From: Tahibacter soli
Lineage (GTDB): Bacteria > Pseudomonadota > Gammaproteobacteria > Xanthomonadales > Rhodanobacteraceae
Length of the DNA stretch: 64,000 nt
Assembly: GCF_025717065.2 (NCBI RefSeq)
Contig: NZ_JAOVZO020000014.1
Span: 124,001 to 188,000 of the forward strand
Reading direction: 5' to 3'
The notes under the pieces were generated by a model, which ran no database searches, was not told the DNA's origin, and saw only the letters and a list, made by a program, of their open reading frames with translations. Shown here piece by piece: positions 1-8,127 of this stretch (positions are counted from its first letter, which is position 1; the number at the start of each line of letters is the position of its first letter). Position numbers and translations under genes: made by a program.

Positions 1-473
1 AGACGCGCCTCGTCGAGCTGCACCAGGACGCCGTGATCCTGCTCGACAGCGGCCGTCCGCAGCCGGCGCTGGCGCTGCTCGAACAGGCGCGCGCGCAGTC
101 GCCGCGCAACGAGGGCGTGCTGCGCCTGGTGTCGCGCGCGCAGCTCGCGCTCGGCAAGATCGACGACGCCGAGGCGACGCTCAAGGCGATTCTCGCGATT
201 CGGCCGAACGCCGACAGCCTCGTGCTGCTCGCGCAGATCGTGGTGCTGCGCCAGCACTTCGCGGACGCCGAGGCGTTGCTCGCACAGGCCGAAGCGCTCG
301 AGCCGAAGCACGGCGGCATCGCCGTGGCGCGCGGCGATATCGCGTTGAGGCAGGGCGATCCGGAGGGCGCGCGAGCGCAATACCGGCAGGCCGAGTCGAT
401 CGATCCGGCGCGCGTCGGGGACATCGCGCGGCAGCGCATGGCGGCCTTGCCGGCGGGCGCGACCGATAAATAG
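1..473 (+). CDS. TPR-repeat protein, C-terminal part (partial)
   Basis: This is the 3' end of a longer gene: the frame is open to the first base of the window, with Thr-Arg-Leu-Val-Glu-Leu-His-Gln-Asp upstream of the first possible GTG at 33. The visible part is a run of helical pairs with the alanine- and leucine-rich spacing of tetratricopeptide repeats, for example the segments beginning LLEQARAQSP, AEATLKAILAIRP and AEALLAQAEALEP. TPR scaffolds mediate protein-protein contacts, and the partner cannot be told from this fragment. Nothing downstream of the repeats suggests a further domain. It ends at TAG, followed by an AT-rich leader that belongs to the next gene. Confidence 0.8.
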   Translation, partial: TRLVELHQDAVILLDSGRPQPALALLEQARAQSPRNEGVLRLVSRAQLALGKIDDAEATLKAILAIRPNADSLVLLAQIVVLRQHFADAEALLAQAEALEPKHGGIAVARGDIALRQGDPEGARAQYRQAESIDPARVGDIARQRMAALPAGATDK

Positions 474-511
474 GTTGCGACGCCGCATACTTATAGGTAC
501 TGTCAATCAAG

Positions 512-517
512 TATACT
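512..517 (+). promoter_or_regulatory. Possible -10 element of the secreted-protein gene
   Basis: TATACT lies in a short AT-rich island (about 484-520) that stands out in this GC-rich sequence. It sits inside a 10-bp palindrome AAGTATACTT (509-518). No good -35 box is visible at the right distance. It lies about 90 nt upstream of the start at 607. Confidence 0.35.
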
Positions 518-606
518 TCAGGGGCTTGACCAGGGTAGACACCGTAAATCCGCAACTTCGCAATCGGAACCGTCATCAACGACACATCCTCGGGGGAGGA
601 TTACCG

Positions 607-1377
607 ATGAAATTGAATCGTTTGGCTTTGGTGTTAGGGGTAGCTGTACTTGGAGTTTGCGCGGCCGCGAACGCGGCCGAAGGTTGGGAGCAGTACCGTT
701 CCCAGGTGCACGTGAAGAAGGCGTTGCGTGACCAGATGACGCCGGAACAGTACGCGGCGCACGTCGATGTGATGGCGCAGCAGATCGCCAATCGTCTGGC
801 CGCCGCCAAGGCGGCACCGGCCCCGAATGCAGTCCGGGCGCCGGGCGACACGTGCGGTGCGGCCACGCCGGAAGTCGGCGCGCTGACGTACAACACGACC
901 GGATCGACCGCCGGCCTCGTCGACGACTACGATCTTCCGCCGGACACGACCAATCCGACCTGCGCGGCCGGCACGTCGTGCACGGGTACCGGTCCTGCCG
1001 GCTCGCTGCCGTTCGGTGCGATCTACACCGGCACCGGCACGGGTCCGGACCAGGCGTTCTCGATCCGCACCAGCGCGAACTGCTCGCTGACGCTGACGAT
1101 GACGCCGACCGGCGGTCAGGATCTGGCGCTGTTCCTGTATCAGAACCAGTGCTCCAGCGCGCTGGCGGACTGCGGCTGCTCGTCGGACGTCGGCGTTGCC
1201 AACGGCGCCGAAACGATCACGCTGAACGCGGTGGCCGGCACGCAGTACTTCGTCGTCGTCGACGGCTACTCGGCCGGTGCGACGCCGCCGGGCCCGTCGG
1301 GTCCGTTCAACCTCTCGATCGCCGGTTCGGGCTGCACGCTCACGCCGGTGCAGTTGCAGAGCTTCGGCATCGACTGA
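607..1377 (+). CDS. Secreted protein with PPC-like beta domain and LQSFGID tail
   Basis: A 256-residue exported protein. The ATG at 607 is preferred because GGGGGAGGA lies just upstream and it begins a classic signal peptide (MKLNRLALVLGVAVLGVC, cleaved near ANA-AEG). In-frame starts further upstream lack a ribosome site. The N-terminal third is charged and helical. The rest is Thr/Gly-rich beta sequence with eight or more cysteines. The segment AGTQYFVVVDGYSAG resembles the bacterial pre-peptidase C-terminal (PPC) fold seen at the ends of secreted enzymes, but no catalytic domain is present. It ends in PVQLQSFGID, nearly the same tail as the nuclease at 45309. The function is unknown; a surface or binding role is inference. 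It is monocistronic, with a terminator directly behind it. Confidence 0.8.
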   Translation: MKLNRLALVLGVAVLGVCAAANAAEGWEQYRSQVHVKKALRDQMTPEQYAAHVDVMAQQIANRLAAAKAAPAPNAVRAPGDTCGAATPEVGALTYNTTGSTAGLVDDYDLPPDTTNPTCAAGTSCTGTGPAGSLPFGAIYTGTGTGPDQAFSIRTSANCSLTLTMTPTGGQDLALFLYQNQCSSALADCGCSSDVGVANGAETITLNAVAGTQYFVVVDGYSAGATPPGPSGPFNLSIAGSGCTLTPVQLQSFGID

Positions 1378-1404
1378 TCGTTCAGGTTTTCAACAATGCG
1401 CCCA

Positions 1405-1434
1405 CGCCCGGCCTCGTGCCGGGCGTTTTGTTTT
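1405..1434 (+). terminator. Rho-independent terminator
   Basis: A perfect 8-bp stem (CGCCCGGC at 1405-1412 and GCCGGGCG at 1418-1425) with a 5-nt loop is followed by TTTTGTTTT. It lies 28 bases after the stop of the secreted protein and also separates it from the convergent sulfatase gene. Confidence 0.85.
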
Positions 1435-1454
1435 AGGGACGTGTCGCGTGCGCG

Positions 1455-3467
1455 TCAGGGTTGCGCGAGCAGCGCGGCAAGCTCCGCGTCGGCTTCGACC
1501 GACGCGCGCAGCGCCGGTTGCGCCGCGAGCGCCGCCCGCAGATGTTCGGCGGCGCGCGGCCCGTCGCTCTTCGCCAGCCTGATCGCGAGCGCGAGATGCG
1601 CTTCGGGATAGGCCTCCTGCGCCGCCGTCGCCCGAGCGATCCAGCCTTCGGCTTCCGGCAGTTTGCCGGCCTCGGCCAGATGCAGCGCGAGCAGCGCGCC
1701 GAGCGCGAAGCGCTGCGGATCGATGCGTGCCTGCGCCTCGAGCGCGGCGATCGCATCGTTCGGGCGGCCCGCGCGCAACAGCGCGCGCGCGAGGTTTTCG
1801 CGCAGGTTCGCCGCATCGGGCGCGACGGCGACCGCCTCTTCGTACGCGCCGATCGCGGCGTCCTGCCGACCGCTCAACAGCAGCGCCGAACCGAGGTTCG
1901 ACCATGCCGCCGCGCGCTTGGGCTGGCGCGCGACGACGTCGGACCACACGTCCGCCGCTTCGGCATAGCGGCGCGCGCGCAGCAGCGCGTCGCCGAGCTG
2001 GTAGCGCGCCTCGGGATTTTCCGGATCGACTTCCACCGCGCGGCGCAGCGCCGCGATGCCGTCGTCGTAGACGCGCTGCGCGACCTTGAGCGTGCCCAGG
2101 CGCAGCCACGCGACGCGGTTGTCGGGGCTGGTTTCGAGGATCGCGCGCAGGCGGCTTTCGGCATCGGCCCAGCGGCGCTGGTCGAGCGCTTCCTGCGCCC
2201 GGAGCACGTCGGCGTGTTCGGCGAGACGGTCGCGCGGGTCGACGTCGTTGCGCCAGCGCGCGGCGGTGACCGGCGCGCCGGCGCCGAGATAGCCGAGGCT
2301 GCGCAGTCGCGCGACGGCCGCGGCCGACGGCGCGTCGCCGGCCGCGGGCGGCGGCGGTTCGGGCAGGGTCGCGAGCAGGCTTTCCAGGCGCGCGCCGCGC
2401 GCGGCGTCGGCGAGCGGTGCGTCTTCGTGCGGATCGGCGGCGAGGTCGAACGTTTCGGCGCGCGCGCCTTCGATGCGCTTCGTCGCGCCGTCGCGCATCG
2501 CCTTGAGCGGCGCCCAGCCGTACGTCACGGCGGCGAAGTACGACTCGCTGTACGCGGGCGGCGGCGACGGCGCCGCGCCGCGTCGCAGGTCCGGTGCGAG
2601 ATCGACGCCGTCGAGGTTCGGCTGCGACGGCGCGCCGGCGAGGTCGAGCAGCGTCGGCGCGATGTCGGCCGTGCGCACCGGCGCGTCCGCGCGCTGCGGC
2701 GGCAGCCGGCCCGGCGCGCTCACGATGAGCGGCACGCGCAGCGTCGACTGGTACAGCATCAGGCCGTGATCGTATTCGCCGTGATCGCCGAGGCCCTCGC
2801 CGTGATCGGACGTGACGACGACGATCGCGTCGGGATGGCGCTTGCGCACCGACGCCACGAGTTCGCCGATCCAGTGGTCGGTGTAGGCGATCTCGGCGTA
2901 GTAGCCGCCGAACGGTCCGTCCTGCCTGAACGCCTCGGGCGCCGTGTACGGCGTATGCGGATCGAACAGATGCACCCAGGCGAACCACGGCGACGCGTCG
3001 TTCGTTTCGATCCAGCGCTGCGCCGCCTGTACGGTGTCTTCGGCGCGGCGCTCGCGCAGCGCGAACGGATTGCCCTCGGCACCGGCGAACGCGTCGTCGT
3101 AGTGGTCGAAGCCGTGGTCGAAGCCGAACTGGCGATGCAGCGGAAAGCCGCTGACGAAGCCGCCGGTGCGATAGCCCGCGGCGTGCAGCCAGGCCGGCAG
3201 GCCAGGCTGGTCCGGCGCGAGCGACTGGCCGTTGTCGCGGATGCCGTGGCGATACGGAAAGCGCCCGGACAGGATCGTCGCGTGGCTCGGTCCGGTCAGC
3301 GGCACGGCGGTCTGCGCCTGGCCGAACAGCGCGCCTTCGGCGGCGAGCCGGTCGAGATTCGGCGTCGGCGCGGCGCCGCCGAGCGCGGAAATCGCGTCGG
3401 CGCGCAACGTGTCGATCGTGATCAGAAGGATCGGCGCGCCGCCGCGCGCGCGCGCGCGAACCACCAC
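1455..3467 (-). CDS. Sulfatase-family hydrolase with C-terminal TPR repeats (5' end out of frame)
   Basis: The first 400 or so residues form an alkaline phosphatase/sulfatase-superfamily domain. Metal-site motifs are visible: LLITIDTLRADA near the N-terminus and VTSDHGEGLGDHGEYDHG around residues 210-230. The usual sulfatase Cys/Ser-x-Pro-Ser-Arg is replaced by LTGPSHATILSG, so formylglycine chemistry is not expected. A phosphodiester- or phosphate-directed activity is more likely. Residues 420-670 are TPR repeats. The frame opens at a GTG (3467) without a ribosome site. The natural start is probably the ATG at 3526, which encodes a membrane anchor but is shifted relative to this frame at a CG run (see 3422-3526). 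The gene is the last of a coupled operon with the phosphodiesterase upstream. The function is likely periplasmic; the substrate is unknown. Confidence 0.8.
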   Translation of the reverse strand: MVVRARARGGAPILLITIDTLRADAISALGGAAPTPNLDRLAAEGALFGQAQTAVPLTGPSHATILSGRFPYRHGIRDNGQSLAPDQPGLPAWLHAAGYRTGGFVSGFPLHRQFGFDHGFDHYDDAFAGAEGNPFALRERRAEDTVQAAQRWIETNDASPWFAWVHLFDPHTPYTAPEAFRQDGPFGGYYAEIAYTDHWIGELVASVRKRHPDAIVVVTSDHGEGLGDHGEYDHGLMLYQSTLRVPLIVSAPGRLPPQRADAPVRTADIAPTLLDLAGAPSQPNLDGVDLAPDLRRGAAPSPPPAYSESYFAAVTYGWAPLKAMRDGATKRIEGARAETFDLAADPHEDAPLADAARGARLESLLATLPEPPPPAAGDAPSAAAVARLRSLGYLGAGAPVTAARWRNDVDPRDRLAEHADVLRAQEALDQRRWADAESRLRAILETSPDNRVAWLRLGTLKVAQRVYDDGIAALRRAVEVDPENPEARYQLGDALLRARRYAEAADVWSDVVARQPKRAAAWSNLGSALLLSGRQDAAIGAYEEAVAVAPDAANLRENLARALLRAGRPNDAIAALEAQARIDPQRFALGALLALHLAEAGKLPEAEGWIARATAAQEAYPEAHLALAIRLAKSDGPRAAEHLRAALAAQPALRASVEADAELAALLAQP

Positions 3468-3526
3468 GCGCCGCCCGCGACGAGCGCGAGCGCGACACCG
3501 GCGACGAGGAGCGTTCTGCGCGTCAT
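3422..3526 (-). pseudogene. Detached N-terminal anchor of the sulfatase gene (frameshift)
   Basis: An ATG at 3526 overlaps the stop of the phosphodiesterase gene (ATGA) and has GGAG in front of it. It encodes MTRRTLLVAGVALALVAGG followed by WWFARARA, a textbook signal anchor, then stops after 34 residues. The sulfatase domain continues in another frame. Removing one CG dinucleotide from the 15-base alternating run at 3444-3458, or adding two, would join anchor and enzyme into one protein of about 690 residues. Either the sequence carries an error or the gene is switched by slippage. Confidence 0.7.
3444..3458. repeat. Alternating CG dinucleotide run
   Basis: Fifteen bases of strictly alternating G and C at the junction of the anchor and sulfatase frames. 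Such runs slip in replication and are hard to sequence. This is the site where the reading frame changes. Confidence 0.9.
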
Positions 3527-5910
3527 TGCAATCTCCACAAACGGCGGCACACGAGCGAGACGACGATCACCGCGGCGACGAACGGCGCCTCCCACCCGGC
3601 GAGCCAGTTCGGCAGGAAGTTCGCGAAGCGCAGCGCGTCGTAGCGTTGCGCGAGACCCGGCCACGCGAGCACGATCGGCAGGCTCGCGAGCACCGACGGG
3701 CCGAGCGCGAGGCCGAGCTGGCGGAACGCCAGGCCGAGCTGCCGGCCCATCAGCGGCCACAGGCCCGCGAGCGGACCGTCGTAGGCCGACAGCGCGCGCT
3801 GCGCCTCGGACAGATCGCGGCGCACGACGACGAGTCGCGACTGCGGCGACGTCCACCCGTAGATCGCCATGCTGACGATGCCGCCGAGCGCGCCCCACAG
3901 CAGAAGCCGCAGCAGATCGGGCACCACGCCGGACACGGCGGCGTCGATCGCCGCGACGCCGGCGCCGGGCAGGTCGAGGATGCCGGGCGCGGGTTTCGGC
4001 CGGGGCTCGCCGGCCGGTCTTTCGCTCGCGATCAGCGCCGCGAGGTCGGCGATGCCGTCGACCGGCCGCTGCGGTTTGAACGATGCGAACAGCACGCCGG
4101 GCACGGCGTCCGGCGCGATGCAGTGATCGCCGCTCCACGGCTGCCGATTGTCGACGACGAGTTCGACCGGCGCGGCGCCGAGCGAGGTCTGCCACGACGC
4201 GCGATAGCCCGGCGCGTAGCCGACGACGAGATCGGGCGCCTCGTCGCGGTGCTCGGCCGAGTACAGCGTGTCGGCGTCGTAGACGGCATGCACCATCGCC
4301 GCGTCGTCGGCCGGATCGCGCAGTTGCGCGAGGCCCTGGCTCAGTTCCCGTTTCAGCGCGGCGACGTCGGCGTCGGCCACGATGCCTTGCGGTTCGCGCC
4401 CGCGGCGATTGACGTAGACGCCGTTGAGGCCGAGCGCGTAGGCGCGCGTGCGCGAGAAGTCGACGGCGGCGAACAGCGGCCGGTTCGGATCGGCGCCAGC
4501 GGCGAGCGCGAGATAGCCGCGGTCGATCAGCCAGCGGTTGAGGTTCACCGCACGCCGGAACGACGAGAAGCCGTGGTCCGACAGCACGATCAGCTTGTCG
4601 TCGGGCCCGAGGCGCCGCACGACCTCGCCGAGCACGCGGTCGGCCTCGCGGTAGCTGTGTTCGATCGCGCCGCGCGCGAGCGGGCTCGATTCGGCGTGCA
4701 GCGGATGCCGCTCGTCGAGGCCGCGCCAGAACATGTGGCTCACGCGATCGGTCTGCACGAACACCGACACGACGAGCTCGCTGTCGCGGCGGTCGAGCGC
4801 GTCGTACGTCATCGCTTCGCCTTCGCGCAGCGTCGTCGCGACCGTGTCGAGCCACGCCTCCTCGGACAGATGCCCCTGGTTCAGCGCCCACGTTTCCTCG
4901 GGCATGCCGAGCGTGTGGTAGTCGCCGATGCGCCGCGCGAGTTCGGCCGCATAGCCGGGCGGCGAGGTGATCGGCAGCGCCGGGTCGAGCGGGTCCGCCT
5001 GTACCGGCGCGAGATACAGCAGCGGCCTTGGAAACCCCTCGCTCAGATAGGCGCGCGTCATGCCGGCGGCCGAGCCCAGCAGGCCGGCGCGGTAGCGAAG
5101 GCGCAGCCAGCCGGACCATTGCCCGGTCGCGAGCGTCGTCGCGGTGCCGTCGAGCGTCAGCCTGGCGCCGCCGGGCGCCGGTTCGAGCACGAGCGGCACG
5201 CGCAGCGGGCGGCCGTCAATACGGATCGGATCGGGCGGACCTTCCAGTTCCGTGCGCACCGCGCCGTCCTCGCCGATCGGCGCGAGCAGCACGCGACCGC
5301 CGTTGTCGGCATCGGGTATCGGCCGCGTCGCGAGCAGCGTGTAGGTGCCTTGCGTGCCGTTGAGGTCCGGTACGCCCATGCCGGCCAGCATGCGATGGAC
5401 CGGGTCGGGCGGATACGTCACCGGCACGCGCAGTACGGTCGCGCGTTCGCCGGCTTCCTCGGCGGCGACCCACAGCGGCTTGCCGTGCCGGCGCGTGCGC
5501 AGCTCGCCGCCGTCGAACGCGAGCCGGTAGCCGAAGACGTCGAGCGTGTGCTGCGGCGGCGTCTGCTCGGCGATGCCGAAGTCCGGCGCGTAGCTGCCCG
5601 GCGTGCGCCGCAGGAAATCGAAGATGCCGTGGCGGCCGGGGTCGGTGCCGGTCGCGAAACTCGCCCACGCGACCGGCGACTGCGGCGGATTCGTCGTCGC
5701 GAGGCGCTGATAGTGGCCGCGCGCGCGCAGCGCCGCGAACTGCGGCATCGCGCCCGCGTCCATCCAGCGCTCGGCGAGCGCCGGGTCCATGCCGTCGAAA
5801 CCGATGACGACCATGCGCGCGGCGGCGGGCGGCGAGGGCGCCTCGCTGCCGCAGCCGGCCGTCAGCGCCGCGCAGGCCGCGAGGCCCAGCGCGAAGGCGC
5901 GGCGCCTCAT
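3523..5910 (-). CDS. Type I phosphodiesterase/nucleotide pyrophosphatase-family lipoprotein with C-terminal membrane segments
   Basis: A 795-residue protein starting at the ATG that overlaps the previous stop (ATGA). The signal peptide ends in a lipobox, LTAGC (Cys20). Alkaline phosphatase-superfamily motifs follow: VVIGFDGMDP (metal Asp39), PPQSPVAWASFATG (nucleophile region near residue 79) and LSDHGFSSF near residue 445. Families with these motifs hydrolyse phosphodiester or phosphonate bonds. The catalytic part should lie outside the cytoplasm. From about residue 660 there are hydrophobic stretches (LLRLLLWGALGGIVSMAIYGW, VLASLPIVLAW, FVAAVIVVSLVC) separated by a charged helix. This appended membrane module faintly recalls Oxa1/DUF106-type proteins, but that is a guess. 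It is flanked by coupled genes on both sides, so the three products probably act together at the envelope. Confidence 0.8.
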   Translation of the reverse strand: MRRRAFALGLAACAALTAGCGSEAPSPPAAARMVVIGFDGMDPALAERWMDAGAMPQFAALRARGHYQRLATTNPPQSPVAWASFATGTDPGRHGIFDFLRRTPGSYAPDFGIAEQTPPQHTLDVFGYRLAFDGGELRTRRHGKPLWVAAEEAGERATVLRVPVTYPPDPVHRMLAGMGVPDLNGTQGTYTLLATRPIPDADNGGRVLLAPIGEDGAVRTELEGPPDPIRIDGRPLRVPLVLEPAPGGARLTLDGTATTLATGQWSGWLRLRYRAGLLGSAAGMTRAYLSEGFPRPLLYLAPVQADPLDPALPITSPPGYAAELARRIGDYHTLGMPEETWALNQGHLSEEAWLDTVATTLREGEAMTYDALDRRDSELVVSVFVQTDRVSHMFWRGLDERHPLHAESSPLARGAIEHSYREADRVLGEVVRRLGPDDKLIVLSDHGFSSFRRAVNLNRWLIDRGYLALAAGADPNRPLFAAVDFSRTRAYALGLNGVYVNRRGREPQGIVADADVAALKRELSQGLAQLRDPADDAAMVHAVYDADTLYSAEHRDEAPDLVVGYAPGYRASWQTSLGAAPVELVVDNRQPWSGDHCIAPDAVPGVLFASFKPQRPVDGIADLAALIASERPAGEPRPKPAPGILDLPGAGVAAIDAAVSGVVPDLLRLLLWGALGGIVSMAIYGWTSPQSRLVVVRRDLSEAQRALSAYDGPLAGLWPLMGRQLGLAFRQLGLALGPSVLASLPIVLAWPGLAQRYDALRFANFLPNWLAGWEAPFVAAVIVVSLVCRRLWRLQ

Positions 5911-6149
5911 GCGCCGCTGTCGGGCGTCGTCGGTGTCGTCGTGTCGCGCCGCGCGTGGCCGGTCAGACGGCGCAGCCGGCGCCAGGCCCAGCGGATCGGC
6001 CAGGCGAGCACCGCCGCGAGCGCGACGAACACGCCGACCAGGATCGCCCAGAGCGATCCGAAAATACTCGCGCCGGCCCCCGGGCCGATATACGCCTCGG
6101 CTGCCGTCGCCAACAGCAACAGTCCCGTCAACACCCCAAACCGTACCAT
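5907..6149 (-). CDS. Small membrane protein with AYIGPGAG motif
   Basis: An 80-residue protein with a signal peptide (MVRFGVLTGLLLLATAAEA). The processed end begins YIGPGAGASIFGS, followed by one long membrane helix (LWAILVGVFVALAAVLAWPI) and a basic cytoplasmic tail (RWAWRRLRRLTGHARR). I know of similar YIGPGAG proteins beside phosphatase-superfamily genes, but no function is established to my knowledge. Its stop overlaps the ATG of the phosphodiesterase, so the two are translated together. It is the first gene of the operon, and its promoter must lie in the short interval before the divergent sulfotransferase. Confidence 0.75.
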   Translation of the reverse strand: MVRFGVLTGLLLLATAAEAYIGPGAGASIFGSLWAILVGVFVALAAVLAWPIRWAWRRLRRLTGHARRDTTTPTTPDSGA

Positions 6150-6233
6150 CCGGCATCCCCGTACCCGAAATCACGGAGGAGTCTAGCAGGCATGCGCCGC
6201 TCGCTGCGGTGTATCCAAAGCTACACTTGCCGG

Positions 6234-7385
6234 ATGTCCGATCGAAACTCCATGAGCGACGGGTTTCCGCCGCCGCCGACGCGCGCCGACCGCTGGGGCG
6301 GCGCGCTCGCGACGCGCTGGCCGGGCCTGATGCGGCGGCTTGCGCGGCTCGAAACGGCGAGCGTGCGCGACGATATCGCCGATGTGGCGATCGACCGGCC
6401 GGTCTACGTCTGCGGCATGGCGCGATCCGGCTCGACGGTGCTGCTCGAAATGCTCGCCGGCGCGCCGGGATTCGTGTCGCTGCGCTACAGCGACTATCCG
6501 TGCCACTGGTTGCCGTACTGGTGGAACGCGCTGCGCGCGCGCCTGCCGCGCGCGGCGCCGGCGCGCATCGAGCGCGCGCACCGCGACCGCCTCGCGGTCG
6601 GACCCGACAGCCCGGAAGCGTTCGAGGAAAACTGGTGGCAGGCGTTCTTCCCGCATCGCCACGACGAATCGGTCGACCAGACGCTCGGTGCCGATGCGGC
6701 GTCGGCGCCATTCGCGGCGTTCTACCGCGACCAGCTGCGCAAGCTCCTCGCCGTGCGCGGCGGCCGGCGCTACCTGTGCAAGGGCAACTACCATCTCGCG
6801 CGCATCGAATGCCTGCTCGCGCTGTTCCCCGACGCGCGTTTCGTCGTGCCGGTGCGCGCGCCGCGCGCTCAGGTCGCCTCGCTGTGCAAGCAGGATCGCT
6901 GGTTCGTGCGCTGGTCGCGGCACGACGCGCGCGTCGGCGCGCATCTCGCCCGGCTCGGCCACTACGAATTCGGACCCGAAAAGCGCGTGCAGCACTGCGG
7001 CGACGCCGCCGCCGCCGCGGCGATCCGCGACGCGTGGAACGGCGGCGACACCGCTTTCGGCTATGCGCTGCAGTGGCGCGAAATCTACGGCGCCTTCGTG
7101 CGCCGGCTCGAGGCCGACGAGCGCCTGCGGCGCGCCTGTCTCGTCGTGAGCTACGAGGCGCTGTGCACGGCGCCCGAACGCGAAATCCGCCGCATCGCCG
7201 CGCATGCGGGCCTGGATGCGCCGGCGGCCGACGCGCTCGCGAGCGACTGGACCGGCCGCCTGTCGCTGCCCGACTACTACACCGACGATGCCGATGCGGC
7301 GCAGCGCGCGCGCATCGAAGCCGTTACCGGGGACGTCGCCGCGTCGCTCGCGCGTTACGTCGAGTTAACGGTTACAGGCCGCTAG
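6234..7385 (+). CDS. Sulfotransferase-family protein
   Basis: A 383-residue protein of the bacterial sulfotransferase (Sulfotransfer_3-like) group. The PAPS-binding P-loop is clear: YVCGMARSGSTVLLEML at residues 58-74. A second nucleotide-binding segment (RFVVPVRAPRAQVAS), with the usual Arg and Ser, follows about 160 residues later. Such enzymes move a sulfuryl group from PAPS to a carbohydrate, lipid or peptide; the acceptor cannot be deduced. There is no signal peptide. The start is uncertain: ATG at 6192 has GGAGGA at a long spacing, ATG 6234 follows a TACACT by six bases and could be leaderless, and ATG 6252 is also possible. The stop shares the bases CTAG with the stop of the convergent next gene. 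Confidence 0.75.
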   Translation: MSDRNSMSDGFPPPPTRADRWGGALATRWPGLMRRLARLETASVRDDIADVAIDRPVYVCGMARSGSTVLLEMLAGAPGFVSLRYSDYPCHWLPYWWNALRARLPRAAPARIERAHRDRLAVGPDSPEAFEENWWQAFFPHRHDESVDQTLGADAASAPFAAFYRDQLRKLLAVRGGRRYLCKGNYHLARIECLLALFPDARFVVPVRAPRAQVASLCKQDRWFVRWSRHDARVGAHLARLGHYEFGPEKRVQHCGDAAAAAAIRDAWNGGDTAFGYALQWREIYGAFVRRLEADERLRRACLVVSYEALCTAPEREIRRIAAHAGLDAPAADALASDWTGRLSLPDYYTDDADAAQRARIEAVTGDVAASLARYVELTVTGR

Positions 7386-7660
7386 CGCTCGTACAGCCGC
7401 GCAAACGCGAAATTGCCCGCATCGTCGTAGACCATCAGGCGCGCGATACGGCCTTCGGCGACCATCTTGCTGCACAGGCGCCGCGCGTCGGCGACGGCGG
7501 CATCCCGCGTCGAATACGCCGCGAGCACCTTGATGTCGCCGTCGGTCGCGATCTTGCGCAGCACCCATTCGCCGGTCGCCGCGTCGTAGACGATGCGGTA
7601 CGCAAGGGCGAGCGGCATGCCCGCGCCGCGAGGCAGGTTGATCGGCACGTTCATCGGCAC
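7382..7660 (-). CDS. DUF2188-like small protein
   Basis: A 92-residue protein. The sequence pattern YDAATGEWVLRK, then AAYSTRDAAVADARRL, then RLMVYDDAGNFAFARLYER matches the compact beta-alpha-beta layout of DUF2188-type proteins, whose function is not established. GTG at 7660 is chosen because CGGAG lies seven bases upstream; an ATG two codons later is the alternative. It stands alone, convergent with the sulfotransferase. Confidence 0.65.
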   Translation of the reverse strand: MPMNVPINLPRGAGMPLALAYRIVYDAATGEWVLRKIATDGDIKVLAAYSTRDAAVADARRLCSKMVAEGRIARLMVYDDAGNFAFARLYER

Positions 7661-8127
7661 GCGAGACTCCGTTCGGCGTATTCCAAACGTTCCTGCCGGC
7701 GTCGAACGCCGGGCTCGCCGACCGTTTTACCGGGTCCGCGATGCCGATATCGCACCGCGCCACGACCTTTTACAGTTCAGGCCGACGCGGGCGAGGCGCG
7801 GTCTGCGCGGGTGCGTCGCGATTCGTTGAAACCGCCTCGATTGGTTCAGCGCAGGGACGAATGGCCGGGCGACGCGCGACTTCGGGGTCTGGAACGCGCG
7901 CCGCCGGCCCGGAGCGCGTGCGGCGGTGCAAAGTCCGGCGGCGAGCGATGCGGGGATGTGCTCGCCCGCCGCCGGGTCCCGCTAAACGGCGAGGACCTGT
8001 CCGGATCGCGGAAGCGGCGCCGGCGTGGGTAGGCGCGGGTGCTGCGATGTCGATGTCATGGAAGGTCCCCGATGGAGAAGCCGCGACGGCTCCATCCAGG
8101 TCTTACGCTTTTCGTGCGGCGAAACTG
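7661..8127. other. Intergenic region without a recognisable gene
   Basis: About 470 bases between two leftward genes. The open frames crossing it have the Arg/Pro-rich composition of high-GC shadow frames and no ribosome sites. A 25-codon frame on the minus strand (ATG at about 8058) is too short to support. The interval should contain the promoter of the DUF2188-like gene; the only AT-richer patches are near 7681 and 7765-7777. Confidence 0.5.

Noticed and set aside
1461-3875. An 804-codon plus-strand frame opposite the sulfatase
   Set aside because: No recognisable domain and typical shadow composition; the minus-strand frame carries clear sulfatase and TPR motifs.
7927-7937. TGCAAAGTCCG also found at about 17744
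   Set aside because: An 11-base match between two intergenic regions is expected by chance in a window of this size and flanks do not match.
7982-8058. A 25-codon minus-strand frame ([10 protein letters not shown]...) in the intergenic region
   Set aside because: Too short, no clear ribosome site and no recognisable feature; could be chance.
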